Positions 6,558-12,849 of a stretch of 12,849 nt of DNA are shown here, piece after piece. The DNA lies in assembly GCA_026995955.1 (NCBI GenBank), contig JALWNJ010000292.1:1-12849 (forward strand), written 5' to 3'. Both the position numbers and the translations under genes were made by a program. Numbering within the stretch: position 1 is the first letter of the stretch; every line of letters begins with the position of its first letter. The DNA comes from Gammaproteobacteria bacterium (lineage in GTDB: Bacteria; Pseudomonadota; Gammaproteobacteria; J044). The notes under the pieces were generated by a model, which worked only from the letters and a program-made list of their open reading frames with translations, searched no databases and was not told the origin of the DNA.

Positions 6558-7988
6558 CTATTGCTGTTCGGCCTTGAGCCATTCTTCCAGTTGTGCCCGT
6601 TTGCGCAACAGGCGCCGGCGCGTGAGTTCATCGGCATCGGATTCCTGCAGGGCAAGGCGGATCTGGGTCATGGCCTCGTCGTACTCGCCCAGGGCGAAAT
6701 GCCGCTCGGCCATCGCTTCACGGGCCAGGGCGCGCCGGTGCAGCCGGCTGGCGGCGACGGACAGCAGGCGCAGATCCTCGGGGGCGGCATCGTTGGTGCT
6801 CAGCAGGCCAAACAGCAAATCCACGGCGGTGGCGGCCTTGCCGGCATCGATCATCGCACGGGCCAGCAGGCGACGTACCGGGTGCGCCGTCGGGTGCAAC
6901 GCCTTGAGTCGTTGCAGGATGTCCAGGGCCTTGTCGGGCTGGCGTGCGGCCAGCCAGGCCTCGGCCATGGCCAGTTGCACGGGCATCGCAGGGGCACCGA
7001 GGGCTTCGGCCTGGCGCAATTCGCCGATGGCGGCGCGGGCCTGGCCGGCGCGCGACAGGGCTAGACCGTGTTCGTAGTGTTCGAGTGCGGTCAGCTTGCG
7101 CTTGCGCTGCAGTGCCCGGAAACGGGCGATGTGCCGGGCAGGTTTCCCGGTCAGCACGCGCAGCCGCGCCTGGATGTAGTGAAATTCCGGCTGGTCGGTT
7201 TCCAGTTGTCTCCCGCGCGCCAGTTGGGTCGCTCGGGCCTCGGTATCGGCCAGTCGTGATCGGGTGAGGGGGTGGGTCATCAGGTATTCCACCAGCTTGC
7301 CGCCCTGTTGTCCGCTCTGTCGCGCCAGGGTGGCGAAGAATCGCGGCATGCCGGTGGGGTCGTATCCGGCCTGGACCATGACCTGGACACCGATGCGGTC
7401 GGCCTCCTGCTCGTTCTGTCGGGAATAGCCGAGCTGGGCCTGCTGGCTGGCGGCCATGCCGGAAAGGGCCGCGGCGGCCCCGATGTCCGGGTTGTAGGCG
7501 CCCAGGATCAGGCCGGCGAGGAGGGCCAGGCCGGTCTTGAGGGTCATGCCACCCTGCCGGGCGTAGCTTCGCGCGAGATGGCGCTGGGTGACATGCGTGA
7601 TTTCGTGCGCCATGACGCCGGCCAGCTCGCTTTCGTCATGACTGGCCAGGATCAGACCGCTGTTGACGGCGATGACGCCGCCGGGCGCGGCAAAGGCATT
7701 GATGTCCGGTGCGTTCAGCACCAGAAACACGAAACGGCCCCGCGCATCCGGGTCAGCGGCCAGCAGCCGGTAGCCGACCGCCCGCAGGTAGGCGCTGACC
7801 TCGGCATCGTCCAGCACCGGAAGCGTGGCCCGGATCTGGTGCACGATCTGGCCCTGCAGCCCCTGCTCCTGGGCCGGGCTGAGGACCAGCGACTCCGGAC
7901 CACCGATGTCGGGCAGCCGGGTGTCGCCCACGGCGCGCGCAGCCAGAAGCGGCAGGAGCAGGGCGGCAAGCAGGAGGTGGCGTCTCAA
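6558..7988 (-). CDS. bepA: BepA-like periplasmic M48 metalloprotease with TPR domain
   Basis: A BepA (YfgC) type protease/chaperone that in E. coli helps LptD and BAM assembly in the outer membrane and degrades misassembled proteins. In the 476-residue product an N-terminal signal peptide (cleavage near AARA, residue 19) precedes the M48 domain. That domain has zinc motif HEITH (128-132), the third ligand in NEQEAD (Glu193, with Asp197) and HPLTRSR (His239), which matches the regulatory His of BepA. TPR-like helical repeats run from about residue 255 to the end. The start shown is a TTG, as no ATG or GTG fits the signal peptide; no clear ribosome site precedes it, so the exact start is uncertain. 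It diverges from the rhodanese gene. The family is general housekeeping and not part of Sox chemistry. Confidence 0.88.
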   Translation of the reverse strand: MRRHLLLAALLLPLLAARAVGDTRLPDIGGPESLVLSPAQEQGLQGQIVHQIRATLPVLDDAEVSAYLRAVGYRLLAADPDARGRFVFLVLNAPDINAFAAPGGVIAVNSGLILASHDESELAGVMAHEITHVTQRHLARSYARQGGMTLKTGLALLAGLILGAYNPDIGAAAALSGMAASQQAQLGYSRQNEQEADRIGVQVMVQAGYDPTGMPRFFATLARQSGQQGGKLVEYLMTHPLTRSRLADTEARATQLARGRQLETDQPEFHYIQARLRVLTGKPARHIARFRALQRKRKLTALEHYEHGLALSRAGQARAAIGELRQAEALGAPAMPVQLAMAEAWLAARQPDKALDILQRLKALHPTAHPVRRLLARAMIDAGKAATAVDLLFGLLSTNDAAPEDLRLLSVAASRLHRRALAREAMAERHFALGEYDEAMTQIRLALQESDADELTRRRLLRKRAQLEEWLKAEQQ

Positions 7989-8089
7989 GGCGTGTTCAAT
8001 GTCGGCTGTGGGCTTGTGGATGACTTCAGACGGCGAAAGCCGGTCGGGGTTCCACCCGAAAAGGACTGTATCACAGGGGCAGGGGCGGT

Positions 8090-8118
8090 TTGACAGGTCG
8101 ACAGGGATCGGTCAGAAT
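8090..8118 (+). promoter_or_regulatory. Promoter upstream of the rhodanese gene
   Basis: A perfect TTGACA (8090-8095) is followed after 17 bp by CAGAAT (8113-8118, four of six matches). Transcription would begin about 30 bases before the rhodanese start. Confidence 0.55.
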
Positions 8119-8157
8119 ATTAGCGTTTTCTAATAATTGACAGGATGGACGACGAGC

Positions 8158-8502
8158 ATGTTTGGCATTCAGGAAATCGACGCAGCAACCCTCAGGCAGT
8201 GGATGGAGCAGGGCGAGGACTTCCGCCTCGTCGACATCCGCACCGAGGCCGAAGTGGCCCAGGGCGTGATCGAGGGTGCCGAATGGATCCCCATGCACCT
8301 GATCCCCTTGCGCATCGAGGAATTCCGCAACGGTCCGAAGACCGTCGTCTATTGCCGCAGTGGCAACCGCTCGGCCCAGGTTTGCGCCTTTTTGGCCCAG
8401 CATGGCGCTGGCGAGCACTGCATCAACCTGCAGGGCGGCATCATTGGCTGGGCCCGTGCCGGCTTTCCGATTGCCGGGCGCGAGACGCTCAAGGTCGCCT
8501 GA
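8158..8502 (+). CDS. Single-domain rhodanese (sulfurtransferase)
   Basis: A small cytoplasmic rhodanese that would take sulfane sulfur onto its active-site cysteine and hand it to acceptors such as TusA. The 114-residue product contains one rhodanese domain with the elements VDIRTEAEV (residues 25-33), the active loop CRSGNR with Cys66, and GGIIGWARAGFP near the end. A second cysteine, Cys76, and Cys88 are also present. The ATG at 8158 was preferred over an upstream TTG at 8137 because it gives the normal domain boundary; AGGA lies 12 bases upstream. It has no signal peptide. It begins a plus-strand series with tusA and a dsrE gene, the usual rhd-tusA-dsrE order of sulfur oxidisers, although a hairpin and a promoter separate it from tusA. 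Confidence 0.92.
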   Translation: MFGIQEIDAATLRQWMEQGEDFRLVDIRTEAEVAQGVIEGAEWIPMHLIPLRIEEFRNGPKTVVYCRSGNRSAQVCAFLAQHGAGEHCINLQGGIIGWARAGFPIAGRETLKVA

Positions 8503-8529
8503 GCCCCCAATCCGGGTCAAGACCGTTTT

Positions 8530-8558
8530 GCAAGCCCGCATCCCCGGTGCGGGCTTGC
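8530..8558 (+). terminator. Hairpin between rhodanese gene and tusA
   Basis: An 11-bp perfect stem, GCAAGCCCGCA (8530-8540) with TGCGGGCTTGC (8548-8558), is followed by CTTTCC. The T tract is short, so termination may be partial. The 3' arm overlaps the predicted -35 of the tusA promoter. Confidence 0.55.
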
Positions 8559-8583
8559 CTTTCCCTGCCCGGTGACTTATAAA
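8555..8583 (+). promoter_or_regulatory. Promoter of tusA-dsrE
   Basis: TTGCCT (8555-8560) and TATAAA (8578-8583) are 17 bp apart, a good sigma70 layout. The leader would be about 90 bases long before the tusA ATG, which has GAGGAG nine bases upstream. The -35 lies within the 3' arm of the preceding hairpin. Confidence 0.5.
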
Positions 8584-8681
8584 GGTCGACTTTACGAGGA
8601 GAGCGGCCCGGCGTCGCGCTGTCAGGGAAGTACGGAAAGCTCACTGTCGATGACCTTCAAGTTACTGAGGAGACCATAGAA

Positions 8682-8912
8682 ATGGCTGATTTTGACCAAG
8701 AACTCGATGCATCCGGCCTGAACTGCCCGCTGCCCATCCTGCGTGCCAAGAAGGCGCTGGCCGCCATGTCCAGTGGCCAGGTGCTGAAGATCATTGCCAC
8801 CGATCCCGGCTCGGTCAAGGACTTCGAGGCCTTTGCCACCCAGACCGGAAACGAGCTGCTGTCCTCTTCCGAGGAAGGCGGCAAGTACGTCTTCCTGATG
8901 AAGAAGGCCTGA
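8682..8912 (+). CDS. tusA: Sulfur carrier protein TusA
   Basis: TusA is a small cytoplasmic protein that carries persulfide sulfur on one cysteine; in sulfur oxidisers it delivers sulfur to DsrE-type proteins and on to the rDsr or sHdr systems. The 76-residue product is full length and has the family signature LDASGLNCPLPILRAKKAL with Cys15 in the CPxP motif. The C-terminal half has the usual alternating pattern ending YVFLMKKA. The ribosome site GAGGAG is well placed. It lies 42 bp before the dsrE gene with no terminator between, so the two are probably co-transcribed. Its place in a rhodanese-dsrE cassette argues for sulfur-oxidation trafficking over tRNA thiolation, but the sequence cannot exclude the latter. 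Confidence 0.94.
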   Translation: MADFDQELDASGLNCPLPILRAKKALAAMSSGQVLKIIATDPGSVKDFEAFATQTGNELLSSSEEGGKYVFLMKKA

Positions 8913-8954
8913 GGCTCCGGGCCCTTCCCCCAACACGAACACAGGTAACGCAAG

Positions 8955-9434
8955 ATGGAAGAGAAGAAACTCGCGATCATCGCTACCAAGGGTACCCTCG
9001 ACTGGGCCTACCCGCCCTTCATCCTGGCCTCTACCGCCGCCGCACTCGGCTACGAGACCCAGATCTTCTTCACCTTCTATGGTCTGCAGCTGCTGAAGAA
9101 GCGGCTCAACCTCAAGGTCAGCCCGCTGGGCAACCCGGGCATGCCAATGCCGATGGGCATGGACGTGTGGTTCCCCAACCTGGCGCTGGCGCTGCCGGGC
9201 ATGGAGGCGATGATGACCACCATGATGAAGAAGAAGATGGCGAGCAAGGGCGTGGCGAGCCTCGAGGACCTGCGCGAGCTGTGCCTGGAGGCCGATGTCA
9301 AGTTTGTCGCCTGCCAGATGACGGTGGACCTGTTCGACATGGATCATTCCGCCTTCATCGACGGCGTGGAGTACGGTGGTGCCGCTACCTTCTTCGAGTT
9401 CGCCGGCGATTCGGACATCTGCCTGTACATCTGA
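8955..9434 (+). CDS. DsrE/DsrF family sulfur-relay protein, DsrE3A-like
   Basis: A soluble DsrE-family protein expected to accept sulfur from TusA or the rhodanese. The 159-residue product begins with the family beta strand (KLAIIATKGTLDWAYPPF). It has a methionine-rich middle (GMPMPMGMD, residues 62-70, and AMMTTMMKKKM, 85-95), then ASLEDLRELC with Cys110 and VKFVACQMTVDLF with Cys120, the conserved cysteine position for sulfur binding. Cys156 is in the last residues. Length and order fit the DsrE3A branch found in rhd-tusA-dsrE3A clusters; the exact subgroup is inferred from context and pattern and would need a tree. It is not DsrE of DsrEFH, since no dsrF or dsrH follows. A strong terminator lies after it. 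Confidence 0.88.
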   Translation: MEEKKLAIIATKGTLDWAYPPFILASTAAALGYETQIFFTFYGLQLLKKRLNLKVSPLGNPGMPMPMGMDVWFPNLALALPGMEAMMTTMMKKKMASKGVASLEDLRELCLEADVKFVACQMTVDLFDMDHSAFIDGVEYGGAATFFEFAGDSDICLYI

Positions 9435-9458
9435 CGCAAACGCGCGTGTACGCACCCC

Positions 9459-9490
9459 GAAAGCCGGCATCCTGCCGGCTTTCGTCTTTT
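9459..9490 (+). terminator. Intrinsic terminator after dsrE3A-like gene
   Basis: An 11-bp perfect stem, GAAAGCCGGCA (9459-9469) with TGCCGGCTTTC (9473-9483), closes a 3-base loop and is followed by GTCTTTTC. Only about 30 bases remain before the next start codon, so the GcvH-like gene may depend on read-through. Confidence 0.8.
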
Positions 9491-9518
9491 CGGATCGAAG
9501 AAACAGGGAGTCCAACGC

Positions 9519-9959
9519 ATGGCCATCATCATGGGCTGCGAGTTTCCCGAGGATCGCTACTACCATCCGCGCTACAACATCTGGCTGGAACACGCCGGCG
9601 AGCGCGTGCGCCTGGGGCTGACCGCCTATGCCGCGGCGCTGGCCGGGCAGTTCGTCGATTTCGTGCCGCGCCAGCCCGGCCAGAGCATCTATCGCGGGCG
9701 CACATGCGCCACGCTGGAATCGCTGGTGTGGGTGGGGCCGGTGCGCACCCCGGTGGCAGGCGAGGTGGTGGCCGTCAACGAGGCCGCCATGGCGCGTCCG
9801 GCCCTGATCAACGAGGACCCCTATCACGAGGGGTGGCTGCTGGTATTGCGGCCCATGGAGTGGGGGCTCGACCAGCAGGACTTGCTCCAGGGCGAGGATG
9901 CGATGGCGGCATGGCGAGAACGGATGCACGCGGATGGCTTTGTTGGCCCGGGCGACTGA
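9519..9959 (+). CDS. GcvH-like protein lacking the lipoyl lysine
   Basis: The 146-residue product resembles the glycine-cleavage H-protein / lipoate-binding family. Residues 30-60 match the H-protein pattern (LGLTAYAAALAGQFVDFV), and TPVAGEVVAVNE (77-88) and NEDPYHEGW match the segment after the lipoyl hairpin. H-proteins have ESVKA at the lipoylation loop; this one reads ESLVWVG with Val70 where the lysine belongs, at the same spacing to the PVxGE motif. No lysine codon occurs anywhere in the gene. It therefore cannot be lipoylated in the normal way. GGGAG eight bases before the ATG supports the start. Position right after dsrE suggests a role in sulfur handling, perhaps as a scaffold or regulator; that is inference. 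Lipoate-binding LbpA of the sHdr pathway is a relative, but those carry the lysine. Confidence 0.8.
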   Translation: MAIIMGCEFPEDRYYHPRYNIWLEHAGERVRLGLTAYAAALAGQFVDFVPRQPGQSIYRGRTCATLESLVWVGPVRTPVAGEVVAVNEAAMARPALINEDPYHEGWLLVLRPMEWGLDQQDLLQGEDAMAAWRERMHADGFVGPGD

Positions 9960-10026
9960 TGTTGCGTTTGGCCGGCACCTGCTCCGTCAGACCGCGCGTC
10001 AAATTTAGAAATTTCTGATGTTCTGT

Positions 10027-10055
10027 TTGACTTTGCGCGGGTGCTTTGCCATTGT
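10027..10055 (+). promoter_or_regulatory. Possible promoter upstream of the secreted protein gene
   Basis: TTGACT (10027-10032) is followed after 17 bp by CATTGT (10050-10055, weak -10). An AT-rich block, AAATTTAGAAATTT (10001-10014), lies where an UP element would be. The small palindrome ATTACCGTAAT (10066-10076) overlaps the expected start region. This is the only recognisable content of the 206-bp gap. Confidence 0.35.
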
Positions 10056-10165
10056 TGGCCGGCCCATTACCGTAATCCGGCGATGGGTTTGGGCTGCGAA
10101 AAGATCCGTGTCCAGCGGACGCACCTTACTCAGACAACACACCATTTTCCGAGGATGTAAACAAA

Positions 10166-11095
10166 ATGAGAAAAGTCACGCTTTCGCTCCTCTCACTGCT
10201 TCTGCTCATGCTGTTTGCCGTGGGCGCGCAGGCGGCAGAGCGCTACCGTCCGTTTGTCCTGGGTTCGATCTCCGAGGGCACCGATGTCAACACCAAGGCC
10301 GGCGAGGTCAAGCAGGCCCTGACCAGTCAGGGATTCCGGATCCTCGGCGAGTACGACATCAATCCGGATGCCAAGGTCATCGTGGTGACCAACGATGACC
10401 TGATCAAGCTCGCCAAGAGCCACAAGCGGGCCGCCTACATCGCGCCCTGGCGTGTGGCCGTCGCCAAGGACAAGAAGGGCCGCATCCAGGTGAGCTATGC
10501 CAATCCCTACTATCTCAAGCACGCCTATCACATCAAGGGCTCCATCGAGCCGGTGGCCAACAAGCTGAAGCTGGCCCTGGGCTGGCAGAAGGACTATGGC
10601 TCGAAGAAGGGGCTGACGGCCAAGGATCTCGAGGGTTACCACTACACCTTCGGCATGGAGTATTTCGACGAGCCCTATGAGCTGAAGGAGTACAAGAGCC
10701 ATGACGAGGCCGTGAAGGCCGTGGAAGAGGGCTTGAAGGCCGGCAAGGGCGGTCTGAGCCAGATCTATCGCCTTGACATCCCCGGCACCGATGTCACCGT
10801 GTTCGGTGTGGCGATGGACGGCAAGAAGGGGGGCAACCGGCAGATGGACGACAATTTCCAGATGCAGGTGGTGGACTTCCAGGACCTGCGCACGGTAGCG
10901 TACTTCCCCTATGAGCTGGCCGTGATCGGCAACAAGGTCGAGGCGCCGCACATGCGTTTCCGCATGGCCATTCATCATCCCGACCTGAAGATGTTCGGCG
11001 AGCACAGCTTCAAGAAGCTGATGAGCTCCCCGGCAGCCATCGAGGATGCCTTCTGGAAGCTGCTGGGCGGTCGCGAACAGGAGGATCTGTTCTGA
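10166..11095 (+). CDS. Secreted protein of unknown function, possible remote DUF302 similarity
   Basis: The 309-residue product has a clear Sec signal peptide: MRKV, a long leucine-rich stretch, then AQA with cleavage near residue 23. The mature protein is lysine-rich, lacks cysteines and has no metal-binding or haem motif. Its first half (about 24-140) alternates helices and strands with ALTSQGFRILGEYDI and WRVAVAKDKKGRIQVSYANP, faintly like DUF302 domains; I regard this as a hint only. The second half (EYFDEPYELKEY to the end) has no family that I recognise; it includes RMAIHHPDLKMFGEHSF. GAGGA ten bases before the ATG supports the start, and a strong terminator follows, so it is likely a one-gene unit. 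Its place next to the sulfur-carrier genes suggests, without proving, a periplasmic role in sulfur or redox metabolism. Confidence 0.8.
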   Translation: MRKVTLSLLSLLLLMLFAVGAQAAERYRPFVLGSISEGTDVNTKAGEVKQALTSQGFRILGEYDINPDAKVIVVTNDDLIKLAKSHKRAAYIAPWRVAVAKDKKGRIQVSYANPYYLKHAYHIKGSIEPVANKLKLALGWQKDYGSKKGLTAKDLEGYHYTFGMEYFDEPYELKEYKSHDEAVKAVEEGLKAGKGGLSQIYRLDIPGTDVTVFGVAMDGKKGGNRQMDDNFQMQVVDFQDLRTVAYFPYELAVIGNKVEAPHMRFRMAIHHPDLKMFGEHSFKKLMSSPAAIEDAFWKLLGGREQEDLF

Positions 11096-11122
11096 TCTCC
11101 TGGCCGACGCGCTTCTCCTTGC

Positions 11123-11155
11123 ACGGGCCCCGCTTTGCGGGGCCCGTTCTGTTTT
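11123..11155 (+). terminator. Intrinsic terminator after the secreted protein gene
   Basis: An 11-bp perfect stem, ACGGGCCCCGC (11123-11133) with GCGGGGCCCGT (11137-11147), closes a TTT loop and is followed by TCTGTTTT. It separates this gene from ilvI. Confidence 0.85.
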
Positions 11156-11214
11156 GGGGCTTCGGGGCGCTTCGGGTGTTTTCCGGGTTGCGCTGGTCAG
11201 GCGCGCGGTTTTCG

Positions 11215-11220
11215 TATTAT
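11215..11220 (+). promoter_or_regulatory. Candidate -10 element of the ilvI promoter
   Basis: TATTAT at 11215-11220 is the best -10-like hexamer in the AT-richer part of the gap before ilvI. No convincing -35 lies 16-18 bp upstream, so the site may need an activator, or the call may be wrong. Confidence 0.3.
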
Positions 11221-11233
11221 CATTAGCGGCTTT

Positions 11234-11282
11234 GGTCAGGGAGGGTTTTGCCGGGATTCTTGTGGCTATCTCCCTGATTTTC
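11234..11282 (+). promoter_or_regulatory. Terminator-like hairpin in the ilvI leader
   Basis: A perfect 8-bp inverted repeat, TCAGGGAG (11236-11243) and CTCCCTGA (11270-11277), spans a 26-base loop and is followed by TTTTCG, about 30 bases before the ilvI start. A short frame across it (TTG at 11232 to the stop at 11289) encodes 19 residues rich in Ile, Leu and Val. It could be a control element of branched-chain amino-acid synthesis; the long loop and lack of a good ribosome site keep this tentative. Confidence 0.3.
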
Positions 11283-11313
11283 GTCATGTAATCGAGCTTA
11301 CGGAGTATCAGGC

Positions 11314-12840
11314 GTGGAATTGACCGGTGCCGAGATCTTTACCCGTTGCCTGAAGGAGGAGGGCGTTGACCTCATCTTCGGCTATCCGGGTGGGGCCGTG
11401 CTGCACATCTACGATGCCCTCTACCAGCAGAAGGATGTGAGCCACATCCTGGTGCGTCACGAGCAGGGTGCGGTGCATGCGGCCGAGGGCTATGCCAAGT
11501 CGACGGGGCGTCCGGGTGTGGTACTGGTCACCTCCGGGCCGGGCGCGACCAATGCCGTCACCGGCATCGCCGACGCCTACATGGACTCCGTGCCGCTGGT
11601 GGTGTTCACCGGCCAGGTGCCCACCAGCCTGATCGGCAACGATGCCTTCCAGGAGGTCGACACCGTCGGCATCACCCGCCCCTGCGTCAAGCACAACTTC
11701 CTGGTCAAGCGGGTGGAGGACCTGGCCGAGACCATCAAGAAGGCCTTCTACATCGCCACCACCGGCCGGCCCGGCCCGGTGGTCGTGGACATTCCCAAGG
11801 ACGTCACCGCCGATCGCTGCGAGTTCAAGTATCCGCGCAGCGTGAAGATGCGCTCCTACAACCCCACGGTGAAGGGACATCCGCGGCAGATCCGCAAGGC
11901 GGTGGACCTGATGCTGGAGGCGAAGCAGCCCATCATCTACGGCGGTGGCGGCATCATTTCCAGTGGTGCCAGCAAGGTCTATACCGAGCTGGCGAAGAAG
12001 CTCGGCTTCCCGGTCACCAATACGCTGATGGGGCTGGGTGCCTATCCGTCCACCGATCGCCAGTTCCTCGGCATGCTGGGCATGCACGGCACCTACGAGG
12101 CCAACCTGGCGATGCACCACAGCGATCTGGTGATCGCCATCGGTGCCCGTTTCGACGACCGCGTGACCGGCAACATCGAGAAGTTCTGCCCACACGCCAA
12201 GATCATCCATGTGGACATCGATCCGGCGTCGATCTCCAAGAACGTGCATGTCGACGTGCCCATCGTCGGCGATGTCGGCAATGTGCTGCGCGCCATGCTC
12301 AAGGAGATCCGCGAGCGCAAGGCCAAGCCCGATCAGGCTGCGCTCGAGGCGTGGTGGAAGCAGATCGAGGAGTGGCGCGCCGAGGACTGCCTGCGTTACG
12401 ACCGCAACAGCAGCGTCATCAAGCCGCAGTTCGTGGTCGAGAAGCTGTGGGAACTGACCAGGGGCGATGCCTTCATCACCTCCGATGTCGGCCAGCACCA
12501 GATGTTCGCAGCCCAGTTCTACAAGTTCGACAAGCCGCACCGCTGGATCAACTCCGGTGGCCTGGGCACCATGGGCTTCGGCCTGCCGGCGGCGATGGGG
12601 GCTAAGCTGGCCAACCCGAAGGACACGGTGTGCTGCATCACCGGCGAGTCCAGCATCCAGATGTGCATCCAGGAGCTGTCCACCTGCCGCCAGTACGACC
12701 TGCCGATCAAGATCCTCAACCTCAACAACGGCTACATGGGGATGGTGCGGCAGTGGCAGGAGTTCTTCTACCAGGGCCGCTATGCCATGTCCTACATGGA
12801 GTCGCTGCCCGACTTCGTGCGCATGCCGACATGGCCATAG
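11314..12840 (+). CDS. ilvI: Acetolactate synthase large subunit, 3' end disrupted
   Basis: A thiamine-diphosphate and FAD enzyme that condenses pyruvate (or pyruvate plus 2-ketobutyrate) in the first common step of valine, leucine and isoleucine synthesis. The N-terminal domain has FGYPGGAVL and the catalytic glutamate in RHEQGA (Glu50). A central domain follows with [13 protein letters not shown]. The C-terminal TPP domain has [17 protein letters not shown] and a ThDP-Mg site reading TGESS ... NLNNGYMGM, where GDGS or GEGS is usual. The start is a GTG with CGGAG eight bases upstream. Family length is about 570-590 residues; this frame stops after 508, right after ESLPDFVRM, where homologues continue with a segment like AEAYGH. 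A frameshift near 12825, real or a sequence error, is likely, and the gene would continue past the window. An ilvH gene would be expected next. Confidence 0.9.
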   Translation: MELTGAEIFTRCLKEEGVDLIFGYPGGAVLHIYDALYQQKDVSHILVRHEQGAVHAAEGYAKSTGRPGVVLVTSGPGATNAVTGIADAYMDSVPLVVFTGQVPTSLIGNDAFQEVDTVGITRPCVKHNFLVKRVEDLAETIKKAFYIATTGRPGPVVVDIPKDVTADRCEFKYPRSVKMRSYNPTVKGHPRQIRKAVDLMLEAKQPIIYGGGGIISSGASKVYTELAKKLGFPVTNTLMGLGAYPSTDRQFLGMLGMHGTYEANLAMHHSDLVIAIGARFDDRVTGNIEKFCPHAKIIHVDIDPASISKNVHVDVPIVGDVGNVLRAMLKEIRERKAKPDQAALEAWWKQIEEWRAEDCLRYDRNSSVIKPQFVVEKLWELTRGDAFITSDVGQHQMFAAQFYKFDKPHRWINSGGLGTMGFGLPAAMGAKLANPKDTVCCITGESSIQMCIQELSTCRQYDLPIKILNLNNGYMGMVRQWQEFFYQGRYAMSYMESLPDFVRMPTWP

Positions 12841-12849
12841 GCCTCGGCC

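Noticed and set aside
8622..9929. Minus-strand open frame of 435 codons across tusA, dsrE and the GcvH-like gene
   Set aside because: It runs antisense through three well-supported genes and two hairpins, and its His/Gly/Leu-rich translation matches nothing.
10066..10076. Palindrome ATTACCGTAAT as an operator
   Set aside because: Only 5-bp arms and a single copy; such a short palindrome occurs by chance and no regulator gene is nearby. Mentioned under the promoter but not called as a site.
10018..10398. Plus-strand frame starting at an ATG before the secreted protein gene
   Set aside because: It overlaps the secreted protein gene in another frame, has no ribosome site and turns into Arg/Gly/Pro-rich out-of-frame sequence.
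10193..12540. Minus-strand open frames opposite the secreted protein gene and ilvI
   Set aside because: Both are shadows of genes with clear signal peptide or family motifs; the translations are His/Leu/Gly-rich without domains.
1..12849. CRISPR arrays, insertion sequences, phage genes or defence systems
   Set aside because: Looked for on both strands; no repeat-spacer pattern, terminal inverted repeats, transposase or defence-domain motif was seen.

Overview
This is a GC-rich chromosomal segment from what looks like a sulfur-oxidising gammaproteobacterium of the Chromatiales/Thioalkalivibrio type. That placement rests on three things: a soxXYZA-soxB thiosulfate-oxidation locus, a rhodanese-tusA-dsrE sulfur-carrier cassette, and housekeeping genes of gammaproteobacterial type (BepA-like M48 protease, tRNA-Lys, IlvI). 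It is an inference from gene content; no species can be named. There is no IS element, integrase, CRISPR array or phage gene, and no gene-free stretch exceeds 300 bases.

Layout. Positions 1-810 (+) hold the 3' part of a YeeE/YedE-type sulfur transporter, followed by a hairpin. A tRNA-Lys(UUU) gene with its own promoter follows (899-974, +). Facing it, 14 bp away, is mtaB (989-2272, -), encoding the methylthiotransferase whose known substrates include this tRNA class. The sox locus runs on the minus strand: soxX (6348-5977), soxY, soxZ, soxA (to 4286), an intrinsic terminator, then soxB (4162-2387) and a final terminator. Upstream of soxX is a BepA-like periplasmic metalloprotease gene (7988-6558, -). 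Plus-strand genes then follow: a single-domain rhodanese (8158-8502), tusA (8682-8912), a DsrE3A-like protein (8955-9434), a GcvH-like protein without the lipoyl lysine (9519-9959), a secreted protein of unknown function (10166-11095), and acetolactate synthase large subunit (11314-12840), whose frame breaks just before the window ends.

How the genes fit together. In the periplasm SoxXA would load thiosulfate onto the C-terminal cysteine of SoxY in SoxYZ, and SoxB would release sulfate. No soxCD is visible, so the sulfane sulfur would have to be handled otherwise, typically by a globule route plus cytoplasmic oxidation. The rhodanese, TusA and DsrE proteins are the standard cytoplasmic relay for sulfane sulfur, but the usual client operon (rDsr or sHdr) is not in view. 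The YeeE-type membrane protein could move thiosulfate or a related sulfur species.

The most unusual item is the GcvH-like protein beside the sulfur-carrier genes. It keeps the H-protein fold signature but has valine at the lipoylation position and no lysine at all in 146 residues. Other points worth a second look are a monohaem SoxA with no soxK between soxA and soxB, a terminator splitting soxA from soxB, an uncharacterised secreted protein next to the sulfur cassette, and a possible control element before ilvI.
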